From Mycobacterium sp. KBS0706 (GTDB lineage Bacteria > Pseudomonadota > Alphaproteobacteria > DSM-16000 > Inquilinaceae): 64,000 nt of DNA. The position numbers and the translations under genes are program-made. Below, one piece after another: positions 34,612 through 41,939 of the stretch; the first letter of the stretch is position 1; the number at the start of each line of letters is the position of its first letter. The DNA lies in the NCBI RefSeq assembly GCF_005938675.2, contig NZ_VCCH02000044.1, positions 1 through 64,000 of the forward strand, in the 5' to 3' direction. Under the pieces are notes generated by a model. The model was not told the DNA's origin. It made no database searches and saw nothing but the letters and a program-made list of their open reading frames with translations.

Positions 34612-34623
34612 TACATGCATGTA
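34612..34623. promoter_or_regulatory. TetR-type operator palindrome upstream of the RND operon
   Basis: TACATGCATGTA is a perfect 12-base palindrome inside AAACATACATGCATGTACGG. It lies about 106 bases upstream of the adaptor start, and its ACATACAT/ATGTA composition resembles AcrR/TtgR-type operators. No regulator gene is adjacent in this window. Confidence 0.45.
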
Positions 34624-34744
34624 CGGCATGGGTAACCGAGGCGCGCATGCCGCGGCGGCATCGCTTCGCCGCCGCCGCCAACGGCCTTCGCATCGACGCG
34701 TTCACCGACTAAGGTGCGGCTGAGACTGGACGGGACCCCGCGCC

Positions 34745-35665
34745 ATGCAAGTCTATCTGCCGATCGCCGAGGTCTCGGTGAACGCCCTGCTGATTCTCGG
34801 CATGGGCGGGCTGGTCGGTTTCCTGTCCGGCCTGTTCGGCGTCGGCGGCGGCTTCCTGATGACGCCGCTCCTGATCTTCATCGGCATCCCGCCGGCGGTC
34901 GCGGTCGGCACCCAGGCCAACCAGCTGGTCGCGGCCAGCGTCTCCGGCATGCTGGCGCATCTGCGACGCGGCAATGTCGACCTGAAGATGGGGCTGGTGC
35001 TGCTGGCCGGCAGCGTCGTCGGCAGCGTGCTGGGGGTCCGGCTGTTCAGCCTGCTGCAACTGCTCGGCCAGATCGACCTCGCCATCAACCTGTTCTACCT
35101 GCTGTTCCTCGGCACGGTCGGCGCGCTGATGCTGGTCGAGAGCCTGCGGTCGATGCTGCGACGCCGCCGATCTCCCGGGCAGCGGCGGAAGCTGCACAAG
35201 CACGGCTGGTTCCACGGCCTGCCGTTCAAGACCCGGTTCCCGAAGTCGCGGCTGTACATCAGCGCCCTGGCGCCGATCGCGATCGGCGCGCTGGGCGGCT
35301 TCCTGACCGCGATCATGGGCATCGGCGGCGGCTTCATCCTGGTGCCGGCGATGATCTACCTGCTCGGCATGCCGGCCTCGCTGGTGGCCGGCACCTCGCT
35401 GTTCCAGATCATCTTCACCACCGCGCTGGTCTGCTTCCTGCAGGCCTTCCAGAACCAGACGGTCGACGTGCTGCTGGCCCTGCTGCTGCTGGCCGGCGGC
35501 GTGATCGGCGCCCAGTTCGGCACCCATGCCAGCGGCCGGCTGCGCGGCGACCAGGCCCGCGCCCTGCTGGCCACGCTGGTGCTGATCATCTGCATCAAGG
35601 TCGGCTTCGACCTGATCGGCACGCCCGCCGACCTGTTCACCGTCGCCATGCGCCGGGGGGGCTGA
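34745..35665 (+). CDS. TauE/SafE-family sulfite/organosulfur exporter
   Basis: A 306-residue membrane protein with about eight helices. The family repeat appears twice: GLVGFLSGLFGVGGGFLMTP near the N-terminus and GALGGFLTAIMGIGGGFILV in the second half, each followed by a threonine/serine-rich QANQ or TSLF motif. TSUP proteins export or import sulfite, sulfonates or other small anions. A loop of about 40 basic residues lies in the middle (residues 135-170). The next gene, three bases later, encodes a TIGR02186 protein, a pairing seen in many Alphaproteobacteria. It is likely an inner-membrane exporter. Confidence 0.9.
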   Translation: MQVYLPIAEVSVNALLILGMGGLVGFLSGLFGVGGGFLMTPLLIFIGIPPAVAVGTQANQLVAASVSGMLAHLRRGNVDLKMGLVLLAGSVVGSVLGVRLFSLLQLLGQIDLAINLFYLLFLGTVGALMLVESLRSMLRRRRSPGQRRKLHKHGWFHGLPFKTRFPKSRLYISALAPIAIGALGGFLTAIMGIGGGFILVPAMIYLLGMPASLVAGTSLFQIIFTTALVCFLQAFQNQTVDVLLALLLLAGGVIGAQFGTHASGRLRGDQARALLATLVLIICIKVGFDLIGTPADLFTVAMRRGG

Positions 35666-35668
35666 GCC

Positions 35669-36421
35669 GTGCGGCGCATCGTTCTCGCCGTCGCCATCTG
35701 GGCCGCGGTCCTGGGCCTGTGCCGACCCGGCGCCGCCCAGGACCTGGTGGCCGATCTGTCCGACCACGTCATCGCCATCAACACCGGCTTCACCGGCACC
35801 AAGGTGCTGCTGTTCGGCGCCACCGAGGGCGAGGGCGACGTCGCGGTGGTGGTGCGCGGCCCGGCCGACCGGGCCACGGTGCGCGAAAAGGACCGCGTCG
35901 CCGGGGTCTGGCTGAATCATGCCAGCATGAAGTTCAGCGGCGTGCCCGGCTTCTACGCCGTGGCCTCGAGCAAGCCGCTGGAGCAGCTGGCCGCGCCGAA
36001 TGTGCTGGAGCGCGCCGGCATCGGCCTGAAATACCTGCAGCTGGCCGTCAGCGACGACGACCGCGAGGCCGGGCCCGAGGCCATCGCCGCCTTCCGCGAC
36101 GCGCTGATCCGCGGCCAGCAGCGCAGCGGCCTCTACGTCACCGACACCGGCCAGGTCAGCTTCCTCAGCGGCCGCCTGTTCCGGACCCGGATCGAGTTCC
36201 CGGCCAATGTCCCGACCGGCCAGTACCAGGTCGAGGCCTATCTGTTCCGCGGCGGCCAAGTGGTCGACGCCCAGACCACGCCGCTGATCGTCGGCAAGGT
36301 CGGGATGGGCGCCGAGATCTACGAATTCGCCCAGAACGATCCGGCGCTGTACGGGCTGGCCGCCATCCTCGTCGCCGTCGCCGCCGGCTGGCTGGCCAGC
36401 GTCGTCTTCCGTCGTCCCTGA
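35669..36421 (+). CDS. TIGR02186 family protein, TauE-associated
   Basis: A 250-residue protein with a GTG start three bases after the permease stop. It has a signal peptide (RRIVLAVAIWAAVLGLCRPG then AAQ), a periplasmic domain with DHVIAINTGFTGTKVLLFGA and VREKDRVAGVWLNHASMKF, and a C-terminal membrane anchor (GLAAILVAVAAGWLASVVFR). This is the TIGR02186 pattern of a conserved alphaproteobacterial family found next to TSUP permeases. Its role is not known; it may help present substrate to the exporter or sense it. The topology would leave most of the protein in the periplasm. Confidence 0.82.
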   Translation: MRRIVLAVAIWAAVLGLCRPGAAQDLVADLSDHVIAINTGFTGTKVLLFGATEGEGDVAVVVRGPADRATVREKDRVAGVWLNHASMKFSGVPGFYAVASSKPLEQLAAPNVLERAGIGLKYLQLAVSDDDREAGPEAIAAFRDALIRGQQRSGLYVTDTGQVSFLSGRLFRTRIEFPANVPTGQYQVEAYLFRGGQVVDAQTTPLIVGKVGMGAEIYEFAQNDPALYGLAAILVAVAAGWLASVVFRRP

Positions 36422-36446
36422 TGCGTTCCCATCTATCGAGGGTGCC

Positions 36447-36947
36447 ATGACCGACAACGCCCCAGAGACCAAGCACGAGCTGCCGCGCATCTTCCTCGTC
36501 GTCGTCGACGACAGCGAGGAGTGGCGGGCGGCGCTGCGCTACGCCTGCCGCCGGGCCCAGCACACCGGCGGCCGGGTCGCCCTGCTGCACGTCATCAGCC
36601 CCAGCGAGATCCAGCATTGGGGCGCGATCGAGGACGTGCTGCGCGAGGAGGCCCGGCACGAGGCCGAGCAGCGGCTGCAGCGGGTGGCGCGCGAGGTCAA
36701 CCAGCTGACCGGCACCATCCCGATCCTGCACATCCGCGAAGGCGCCGCCCGCGACGAGCTCCTGGCCCTGATCGCCGAGGAGCCGTCGATCTCGATCCTG
36801 GTGCTGGGCGCCGACACCACCTCCTCCGTCGGCCCCGGCCCGCTGATCCAGTACCTGACCAGCAGCAAGGCCATCGCCCGGCTGCGGATCCCGCTGACCA
36901 TCGTGCCGGGCCACCTGACCACCGACGCGATCGACGCCCTGAGCTGA
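36447..36947 (+). CDS. Universal stress protein family
   Basis: A 166-residue UspA-fold protein. It opens with PRIFLVVVDDSEEWRAALRY and ends with a nucleotide-loop-like segment VLGADTTSSVGPGPLIQYLT, followed by IPLTIVPGH. The usual G-2x-G-9x-G-S/T loop is altered, so ATP binding is uncertain. Universal stress proteins help cells survive growth arrest and stress. It follows the TIGR02186 gene by 25 bases and probably belongs to the same transcript. No signal peptide is present, so it acts in the cytoplasm. Confidence 0.85.
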   Translation: MTDNAPETKHELPRIFLVVVDDSEEWRAALRYACRRAQHTGGRVALLHVISPSEIQHWGAIEDVLREEARHEAEQRLQRVAREVNQLTGTIPILHIREGAARDELLALIAEEPSISILVLGADTTSSVGPGPLIQYLTSSKAIARLRIPLTIVPGHLTTDAIDALS

Positions 36948-37212
36948 CGCGCCCCTCCCGCGCAAGGCCGGCCGCTTGACGGCGCCACCCGGCGGTGGCA
37001 TCCGAGCGTGACGGGTGCCGCCAGGCCCTGCCTTCGATGAATCGAGACATGGACGAGCCAGACAGTCGTCCCGACCGGGACGAACCACGGAGGCGACCCG
37101 ACCGGATCGCCCCGCCAGGGAACGGACGGCCCAGCGCCGCGCCGGCCGAAGGGCTCCGCTAGACACCGCGGTCCCGGCCCGGCGATGCGCCGGCACCAGG
37201 GGACAGACCGCG

Positions 37213-38190
37213 ATGCTGCGCATCTACACGCTTTCGAATGCCCGTTTCGTCACGATCGACCCGTCGGAGGGCGCCGCCTTCCCGCCGGACATGGTCTGGA
37301 TCGACCTGTTCAACCCGACCGCCGAGGAGGAACGGCTGGCCGAAGCGCAGCTCGGCCTGTTCCTGCCGACCCGCGAGGAGATGCAGGAGATCGAGGCGTC
37401 GAGCCGGCTGTACCAGGAAGACGGCGGCATGTTCATGACCGCCAGCGTGCTCTACGCCACCGAGACCGACGCGCCCGGCACCGCCCCGATCACCTTCGTG
37501 CTGAAGGGCCAGACCCTCGTCACCATCCGCTATGCCGAGCCGAAATCCCTGGCCGGCTTCATCGCCCATGCCGAGCGCCAGCCGATGCTGTGCCCGTCGG
37601 GCTCGGCCACGCTGATCGGCCTGCTCGAGGCCATCGTCGACCGCACCGCCGACATCCTGGAGCGGGTGGCGGGCGAGGTCGACGCGCTGTCGCAGCGCAT
37701 CTTCAAGGTGCATGAGGCGGTGCACAAGCGCACCACCAACGAGGAGCTGGAGGCCAATCTCAAGCAGATCGGCCGCAGCCAGAACCTGGTGTCGAAGGCG
37801 CGCGAGAGCCTGGTCAGCCTGGCCCGGCTGCTGAGCTTCCTGGCGGTCGGCGACGCCACCAAGGACAAGGTGTTCCGCACCCATCTGAAGAGCCTGAGCC
37901 GGGACGTGGCGTCGCTGACCGACCACGCCACCTATATCGGCAACAACATCACCTTCCTGCTCGACGCCTCGATGGGGATGATCAACATCGAGCAGAACGC
38001 GATCATCAAGATCTTCTCGGTCGCCGCGGTGGTGTTCCTGCCGCCGACCCTGGTGGCCAGCATCTACGGCATGAACTTCGAGAGTATGCCGGAGCTGCAT
38101 TGGGCGGCCGGCTATCCCTGGGCGCTCGGCCTGATGGTGCTGTCGGCCGTGCTGCCCTATCTGTGGTTCAAGCGGAAGGGTTGGCTGTAG
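37213..38190 (+). CDS. corA: CorA-type magnesium/cobalt transporter
   Basis: A 325-residue protein from ATG 37213; the open frame extends upstream into a 265-base gap with no conserved sequence. The long cytoplasmic domain is followed by two C-terminal helices, with the family GMN signature in SIYGMNFESMPEL between them. Helical stalk sequence (TNEELEANLKQIGRSQNLVS) leads into the membrane. It forms a pentameric channel for Mg2+, Co2+ or Ni2+ in the inner membrane. The C-terminus ends with basic WFKRKGWL, as usual. The 265-base upstream gap holds no feature I can support. Confidence 0.95.
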   Translation: MLRIYTLSNARFVTIDPSEGAAFPPDMVWIDLFNPTAEEERLAEAQLGLFLPTREEMQEIEASSRLYQEDGGMFMTASVLYATETDAPGTAPITFVLKGQTLVTIRYAEPKSLAGFIAHAERQPMLCPSGSATLIGLLEAIVDRTADILERVAGEVDALSQRIFKVHEAVHKRTTNEELEANLKQIGRSQNLVSKARESLVSLARLLSFLAVGDATKDKVFRTHLKSLSRDVASLTDHATYIGNNITFLLDASMGMINIEQNAIIKIFSVAAVVFLPPTLVASIYGMNFESMPELHWAAGYPWALGLMVLSAVLPYLWFKRKGWL

Positions 38191-38224
38191 GACGGCCTGC
38201 CGTCACCCGTGCCGCTCCCACCAT

Positions 38225-38326
38225 CGTCATGGCGAGCCCCGCAGGGGCGTGGCCATCCAGTGGCACCGCCCTCTGGATGGCCCCTTTCTAAACTCAACGG
38301 GGCGGCTTCGCCTCCTCGCCATGACG
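38225..38326. repeat. Palindromic intergenic element, family C
   Basis: CGTCATGGCGAG at 38225-38236 and CTCGCCATGACG at 38315-38326 form a perfect 12-base terminal inverted repeat around a centre that contains CCATCCAGTGG and CTCTGGATGG, a further inverted pair. It is 102 bases long and lies after corA. Only one copy occurs in the window. Confidence 0.75.
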
Positions 38327-38408
38327 GCTTTGTGATCACCTGAACAGACCCAAGGGCCTCGGCATAGCCACCACCAGATGGCACCATAGCCATCCATATC
38401 GCCTGGAT

Positions 38409-39308
38409 ATGCCGATGATCGAGCTGCGCCATCTCCGCTATTTCGTCGCCGTGGCCGAGGAGGGGCATGTCACCCGGGCGGCGGAGCGGCTGGGCATGCA
38501 GCAGCCGCCGCTGAGCCAGCAGATCAAGGCGCTGGAGCAGGCGCTGGGCGTGCCCCTGCTGCACCGGCTGCCGCGCGGCGTGCGGCCGACCGAGAGCGGC
38601 CTGGTGCTGCTGGCCGAGGCCCGCGCGATCCTGGCCCAGCTCGACCGCGCGCTGGAGACGGTGCGCCGCACCGGACGCGGCGAGCAGGGGCGGATCGCCG
38701 TCGGCTTCACCAGCTCCGCCGCCTTCCACCCCTTCGTCTCCGCCGCCATCCGCGGCTTCCGCGAGGCCGCGCCGCAGGTCGAGATGGCAATGGAGGAGGC
38801 CAGCACCGGCGAGCTGGTCGAGGCGCTGCGGCTGGGGCGGCTGGATGCCGCCTTCATCCGCTCGCCGGTCGGCGACGCCGCCGGCCTCGCGGTCGAGCCG
38901 CTGCTGGACGAGCCGATGGTCGCGGTCGTCCCGGCCGGCCACCCGCTGGCCGCCGGGCCGGACCCGATCCCGCTCTCGGCCCTGGCCGAGGAAGCCTTCG
39001 TGCTGTACCGCCGGCCGAGCGGGCCGGGCCTCTATGACTCGATCATCGCCGCCTGCCGCGCCGCCGGCTTCAGCCCGCGCATCGTGCAGGAGGCGCCGCG
39101 GCTGGTGTCGACGCTGAGCCTGGTCGAGGCCGGGCTCGGCGTGTCGATCATCCCGGCCTCGATGGCCCGGCTGGACGCCGGCGGCATCGCCACCCTGCGC
39201 CTGGCCGCGCCCCCGATGGCGCCGCTGCACCTGGCCCGCCGCGACGCCGAGCCGCTCGGCGCGACCCGGCGCTTCGTCGAGCATGTCCGGCGGATGGTCG
39301 AGGCCTAA
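38409..39308 (+). CDS. LysR-family transcriptional regulator
   Basis: A 299-residue regulator. The N-terminal winged helix is MIELRHLRYFVAVAEEGHVT then RAAERLGMQQPPLSQQIKAL and EQALGVPLLHRLPRGV. The rest is the two-lobed co-inducer domain (GRIAVGFTSSAAFHPFVSAA). This N-terminus closely resembles regulators of catechol/benzoate-type pathways and of small transporters, but the effector is unknown. It is convergent with the EamA gene: their ends overlap by four bases. No divergent partner gene is adjacent, because the 218-base upstream gap contains only a repeat and promoter sequence. Confidence 0.93.
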   Translation: MPMIELRHLRYFVAVAEEGHVTRAAERLGMQQPPLSQQIKALEQALGVPLLHRLPRGVRPTESGLVLLAEARAILAQLDRALETVRRTGRGEQGRIAVGFTSSAAFHPFVSAAIRGFREAAPQVEMAMEEASTGELVEALRLGRLDAAFIRSPVGDAAGLAVEPLLDEPMVAVVPAGHPLAAGPDPIPLSALAEEAFVLYRRPSGPGLYDSIIAACRAAGFSPRIVQEAPRLVSTLSLVEAGLGVSIIPASMARLDAGGIATLRLAAPPMAPLHLARRDAEPLGATRRFVEHVRRMVEA

Positions 39309-40198
39309 CGCGAAAAGCGCTTGGCTCCCGCGACGCACAGCACCACCGCGGAGGCGCAGCCGACCAGGCCCCAGCCGACCGGCTCATGCAGCAGGCCCGC
39401 GGCCAGGGCCAGGCCGAAGAAGGGCTGCAGCAGCTGCAGCTGGCTGACCGCGGCAATGCCGCCCAGCGCCAGGCCGCGATACCAGAAGATGAAGCCGATC
39501 AGCATGCTGAACAGCGAGACATAGGCCAGCGCCGCCAGCGCCGGCCAGCCGACCCCGGCCCAGGAGGCGGGCCAGGTCAGCAGCGACGCCGGCAGCGACA
39601 GCGGCAGCGAGATCAGGAGCGCCCAGGAGATCACCTGCCAGCCGCCGAGCCGGCGCGACAGCCGGGCGCCTTCGGCATAGCCCAGGCCGCAGGCCAGGAT
39701 GGCGGCCAGCATCAGCCCGTCGCCGAGCGGCGAGGCCTCGCCCCCCTGGCGCAGCGCATAGCCGCCGACGATCGCGGCGCCGAGCACCGAGAAGATCCAG
39801 AAGGCCGGACGCGGCCGCTCGCCGCCGCGCAGCACGCCGAACACTGCGGTTGCAATCGGCAAGAGGCCGACGAAGACGATGGCATGGGCCGAGGTGACGT
39901 AGCGCAGCGCCAGCGCCGTCAGCAGCGGGAAGCCGACGACCACGCCGAGCGCGACCACGACCAGCGGCCCGAGATCCGCCCGTTCCGGCCGCCGCGGCCG
40001 CAGCGCCAGCAGCATCGCGGCGCCGAGCAGCCCAGCGATCGCCGCCCGGGCCACGGTCAGGAACAGCGGGTCGAGGTCGAGCACCGCCACCCGGGTCGCC
40101 GGCAGCGAGCCGCTGAAGATGAGCACGCCGAGCAGGCCGTTGATCCAGCCCGCCGCCGCCTCGTTCGAGGGTCCGTCCAAGGTTCGTGTCGCTTCCAT
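39305..40198 (-). CDS. EamA/DMT-family transporter
   Basis: A 297-residue membrane protein from ATG 40198; an ATG four codons upstream is also possible. It has ten predicted helices arranged as two EamA repeats, starting with WINGLLGVLIFSGSLPATRV and, in the second half, AALAYVSLFSMLIGFIFWYR followed by GLALGGIAAVSQLQLLQPFF. DMT transporters export amino acids or metabolites. It is divergent from a MocR-type regulator gene, a frequent pairing in which the regulator controls an EamA exporter. The gap of 89 bases contains an inverted repeat. The substrate is unknown. Confidence 0.92.
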   Translation of the reverse strand: MEATRTLDGPSNEAAAGWINGLLGVLIFSGSLPATRVAVLDLDPLFLTVARAAIAGLLGAAMLLALRPRRPERADLGPLVVVALGVVVGFPLLTALALRYVTSAHAIVFVGLLPIATAVFGVLRGGERPRPAFWIFSVLGAAIVGGYALRQGGEASPLGDGLMLAAILACGLGYAEGARLSRRLGGWQVISWALLISLPLSLPASLLTWPASWAGVGWPALAALAYVSLFSMLIGFIFWYRGLALGGIAAVSQLQLLQPFFGLALAAGLLHEPVGWGLVGCASAVVLCVAGAKRFSR

Positions 40199-40247
40199 GC
40201 GGCCGACCATGACGGCCGGCGACGGCGACGGCCAGAGATGGTAGGGT

Positions 40248-40265
40248 ACAGTTTCGCCGAACTGT
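40248..40265. promoter_or_regulatory. Inverted repeat in the EamA/MocR divergent promoter
   Basis: ACAGTT (40248-40253) and AACTGT (40260-40265) separated by TCGCCG form a perfect dyad 22 bases upstream of the MocR start. A GGTAGGGTACAG just to the left is consistent with GGTAC-type half-sites often seen before MocR regulators. It is a candidate site for the MocR protein on both promoters. Confidence 0.55.
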
Positions 40266-40287
40266 CCTGATCCGGAGCCCGGTACGG

Positions 40288-41694
40288 ATGCTCGATCTCG
40301 TTTCTGTGCCAAGACACGGCGCCACCCTGGTCTCGACCGTGATGGACAGCATCCGGCAGCGGATCGAGAGCCGTGCCCTGGCGCCGGGCGCCAAGGTGCC
40401 GTCGATCCGCCGCCTGGCCGAGGCGCTGGGCGTGTCGAAATCGACCGTGGTCGAGGCCTATGACCGGCTGGCGGCGGAGGGGGCGATCGCCGCCCGCCCC
40501 GGCTCCGGCTTCTACGTCGCCCGGAAGGCCCAGCCCCTGACCCTGGCCGAACCCGGCCGGCGGCTGGACCGCACCATCGACCCGCTGTGGATCGCCCGCC
40601 AGGCGCTGGAGGATACGGATAGTCCGACGCTGAAGCCGGGCTGCGGCTGGCTGCCGGCCGACTGGATGCCCGACCCGGCGATCCGGCGGGCGCTGCGTGG
40701 CCTGGCCCGGTCGGAGGGCGAAGGCCTGGTCGAGTATGATTCGCCGCTCGGCTTCGCCCCCCTGCGCCGGCACCTGGCCGGGCGGCTGGCAGAACGCGGC
40801 ATCGTCGCCGAGGCCGGCCAGATCCTGCTGGCGGATGGCGGCACCCAGGCGATCGACCTGATCGGCCGGTTCCTGCTGGAACCGGGCGACGCCGTGCTGG
40901 TCGACGACCCCTGCTACTTCAACTTTCTCGGCGTGCTGCGCGCCCACCGCGCCCGGGTGATCGGAGTGCCACGCACCCCGGCCGGCCCCGACCTCGACGC
41001 CTTCTCTCGTGCCGCGGCGGAGCACCGGCCGAAGCTCTATGTCACCAACGCCGCCCTGCACAACCCGACCGGCGCCAGCCTGTCGCCGCAGGCGGCGCAC
41101 CGGCTGCTGATGCTGGCCGAGGCGCATGACCTGGTGGTGGTGGAGGACGACATCTTCGCCGATTTCGAGACTGAGCCGTCGCCGCGCCTGGCCGCGCTGG
41201 ACGGGCTGCAGCGGGTGATCCATATCGGCAGCTTCTCCAAGACCCTGTCGGCCGCGGTGCGCTGCGGCTTCATCGCCGCCCGGCCGGACTGGATCGAGGG
41301 GCTGACCGACCTCAAGCTCGCCACCAGCTTCTCCAACAGCGCGCTGGCGGCGCGGCTGGTGCACCGGCTGCTGACCGACGGCAGCTACCGCCGCCATGTC
41401 GAGGGGCTGCGCGGCCGGCTGGCGCGGACGATGGGCGAGACCGCGCGGCGGCTCGGCGCCCTCGGCCTGGTCCCCTGGGTCGAGCCGCGCGGCGGCATGT
41501 TCCTGTGGGCGGCCCTGCCCGACGGCCTCGATTCGGCCGAGGTGGCGCGCCGCGCCCTCGCCCGCGACCTGGTGCTGGCCCCGGGCGACGTGTTCAGCCC
41601 GTCCCGCAGCGCCGGCCGCTACCTGCGCTTCAACGCCGCCCAATCCGCCAGCCCGCGCATCTTCGCCGTGCTGGAGGAGGCGATGCGGGGGTGA
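40288..41694 (+). CDS. MocR-family regulator (GntR HTH fused to aminotransferase domain)
   Basis: A 468-residue fusion. Residues about 15-80 are a GntR winged helix (VMDSIRQRIESRALAPGAKV then PSIRRLAEALGVSKSTVVEA). The remainder is a type I aminotransferase fold, with LADGGTQAIDLIGRFLLEPG, YVTNAALHNPTGASLSPQAA and the PLP-lysine region IGSFSKTLSAAVRCGFIAAR. MocR proteins use pyridoxal phosphate as an effector rather than for catalysis. It is divergent from an EamA exporter, which it probably controls. The domain order and length match the family. PdxR-like function cannot be decided from sequence. Confidence 0.93.
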   Translation: MLDLVSVPRHGATLVSTVMDSIRQRIESRALAPGAKVPSIRRLAEALGVSKSTVVEAYDRLAAEGAIAARPGSGFYVARKAQPLTLAEPGRRLDRTIDPLWIARQALEDTDSPTLKPGCGWLPADWMPDPAIRRALRGLARSEGEGLVEYDSPLGFAPLRRHLAGRLAERGIVAEAGQILLADGGTQAIDLIGRFLLEPGDAVLVDDPCYFNFLGVLRAHRARVIGVPRTPAGPDLDAFSRAAAEHRPKLYVTNAALHNPTGASLSPQAAHRLLMLAEAHDLVVVEDDIFADFETEPSPRLAALDGLQRVIHIGSFSKTLSAAVRCGFIAARPDWIEGLTDLKLATSFSNSALAARLVHRLLTDGSYRRHVEGLRGRLARTMGETARRLGALGLVPWVEPRGGMFLWAALPDGLDSAEVARRALARDLVLAPGDVFSPSRSAGRYLRFNAAQSASPRIFAVLEEAMRG

Positions 41695-41714
41695 CTGCTG
41701 GTCGGCAGAGCCGA

Positions 41715-41848
41715 TTGCCTCTCCCGCCTGGCGGGAGAGGTCGGGCGTCCGCAGGACGACCGGGTGAGGGCGGGCCCGGGCCTCGACGCCCTCCCCTCAC
41801 CCGGAGCCGCTTCGCGTCTCCGACCTCTCCCGTAAACGGGAGAGGCAA
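41715..41848. repeat. Dispersed palindromic repeat, family B copy 1
   Basis: Begins TTGCCTCTCCCGCCTGGCGG and ends with CTCTCCCGTAAACGGGAGAG then GCAA, so both ends carry a small hairpin with GAGAGG or CTCTCC arms. A related copy in the opposite orientation lies at 60318-60441. It is located after the MocR gene. Confidence 0.88.
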
Positions 41849-41888
41849 TCTGTAAGTCGCCCCTCGGTCTGCTCCGTCCCCCAAACCA

Positions 41889-41917
41889 AAAGGGCGCCCC
41901 GACCGGGACGCCCCTTT
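41889..41917. terminator. Bidirectional terminator between MocR and clpA
   Basis: AAAGGGCG-CCC at 41889-41899 pairs with GGG-CGCCCCTTT at 41905-41917 with a one-base bulge. T-rich sequence follows on both sides (GTCTTTTG on plus; TTTTGGTTTGG on minus), so it may end both the clpA and the MocR transcripts. Confidence 0.65.
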
Positions 41918-41939
41918 GTCTTTTGCGCCGACCCGCCAA

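Noticed and set aside
36948..37212. The gap before corA considered as a riboswitch (magnesium sensing)
   Set aside because: I could not recognise an M-box or ykoK-type structure; the region is GC-rich without clear paired stems.
41715..41848. The repeat ends considered as a CRISPR array
   Set aside because: There are only two terminal hairpin units, no regular repeat-spacer pattern and no cas genes.
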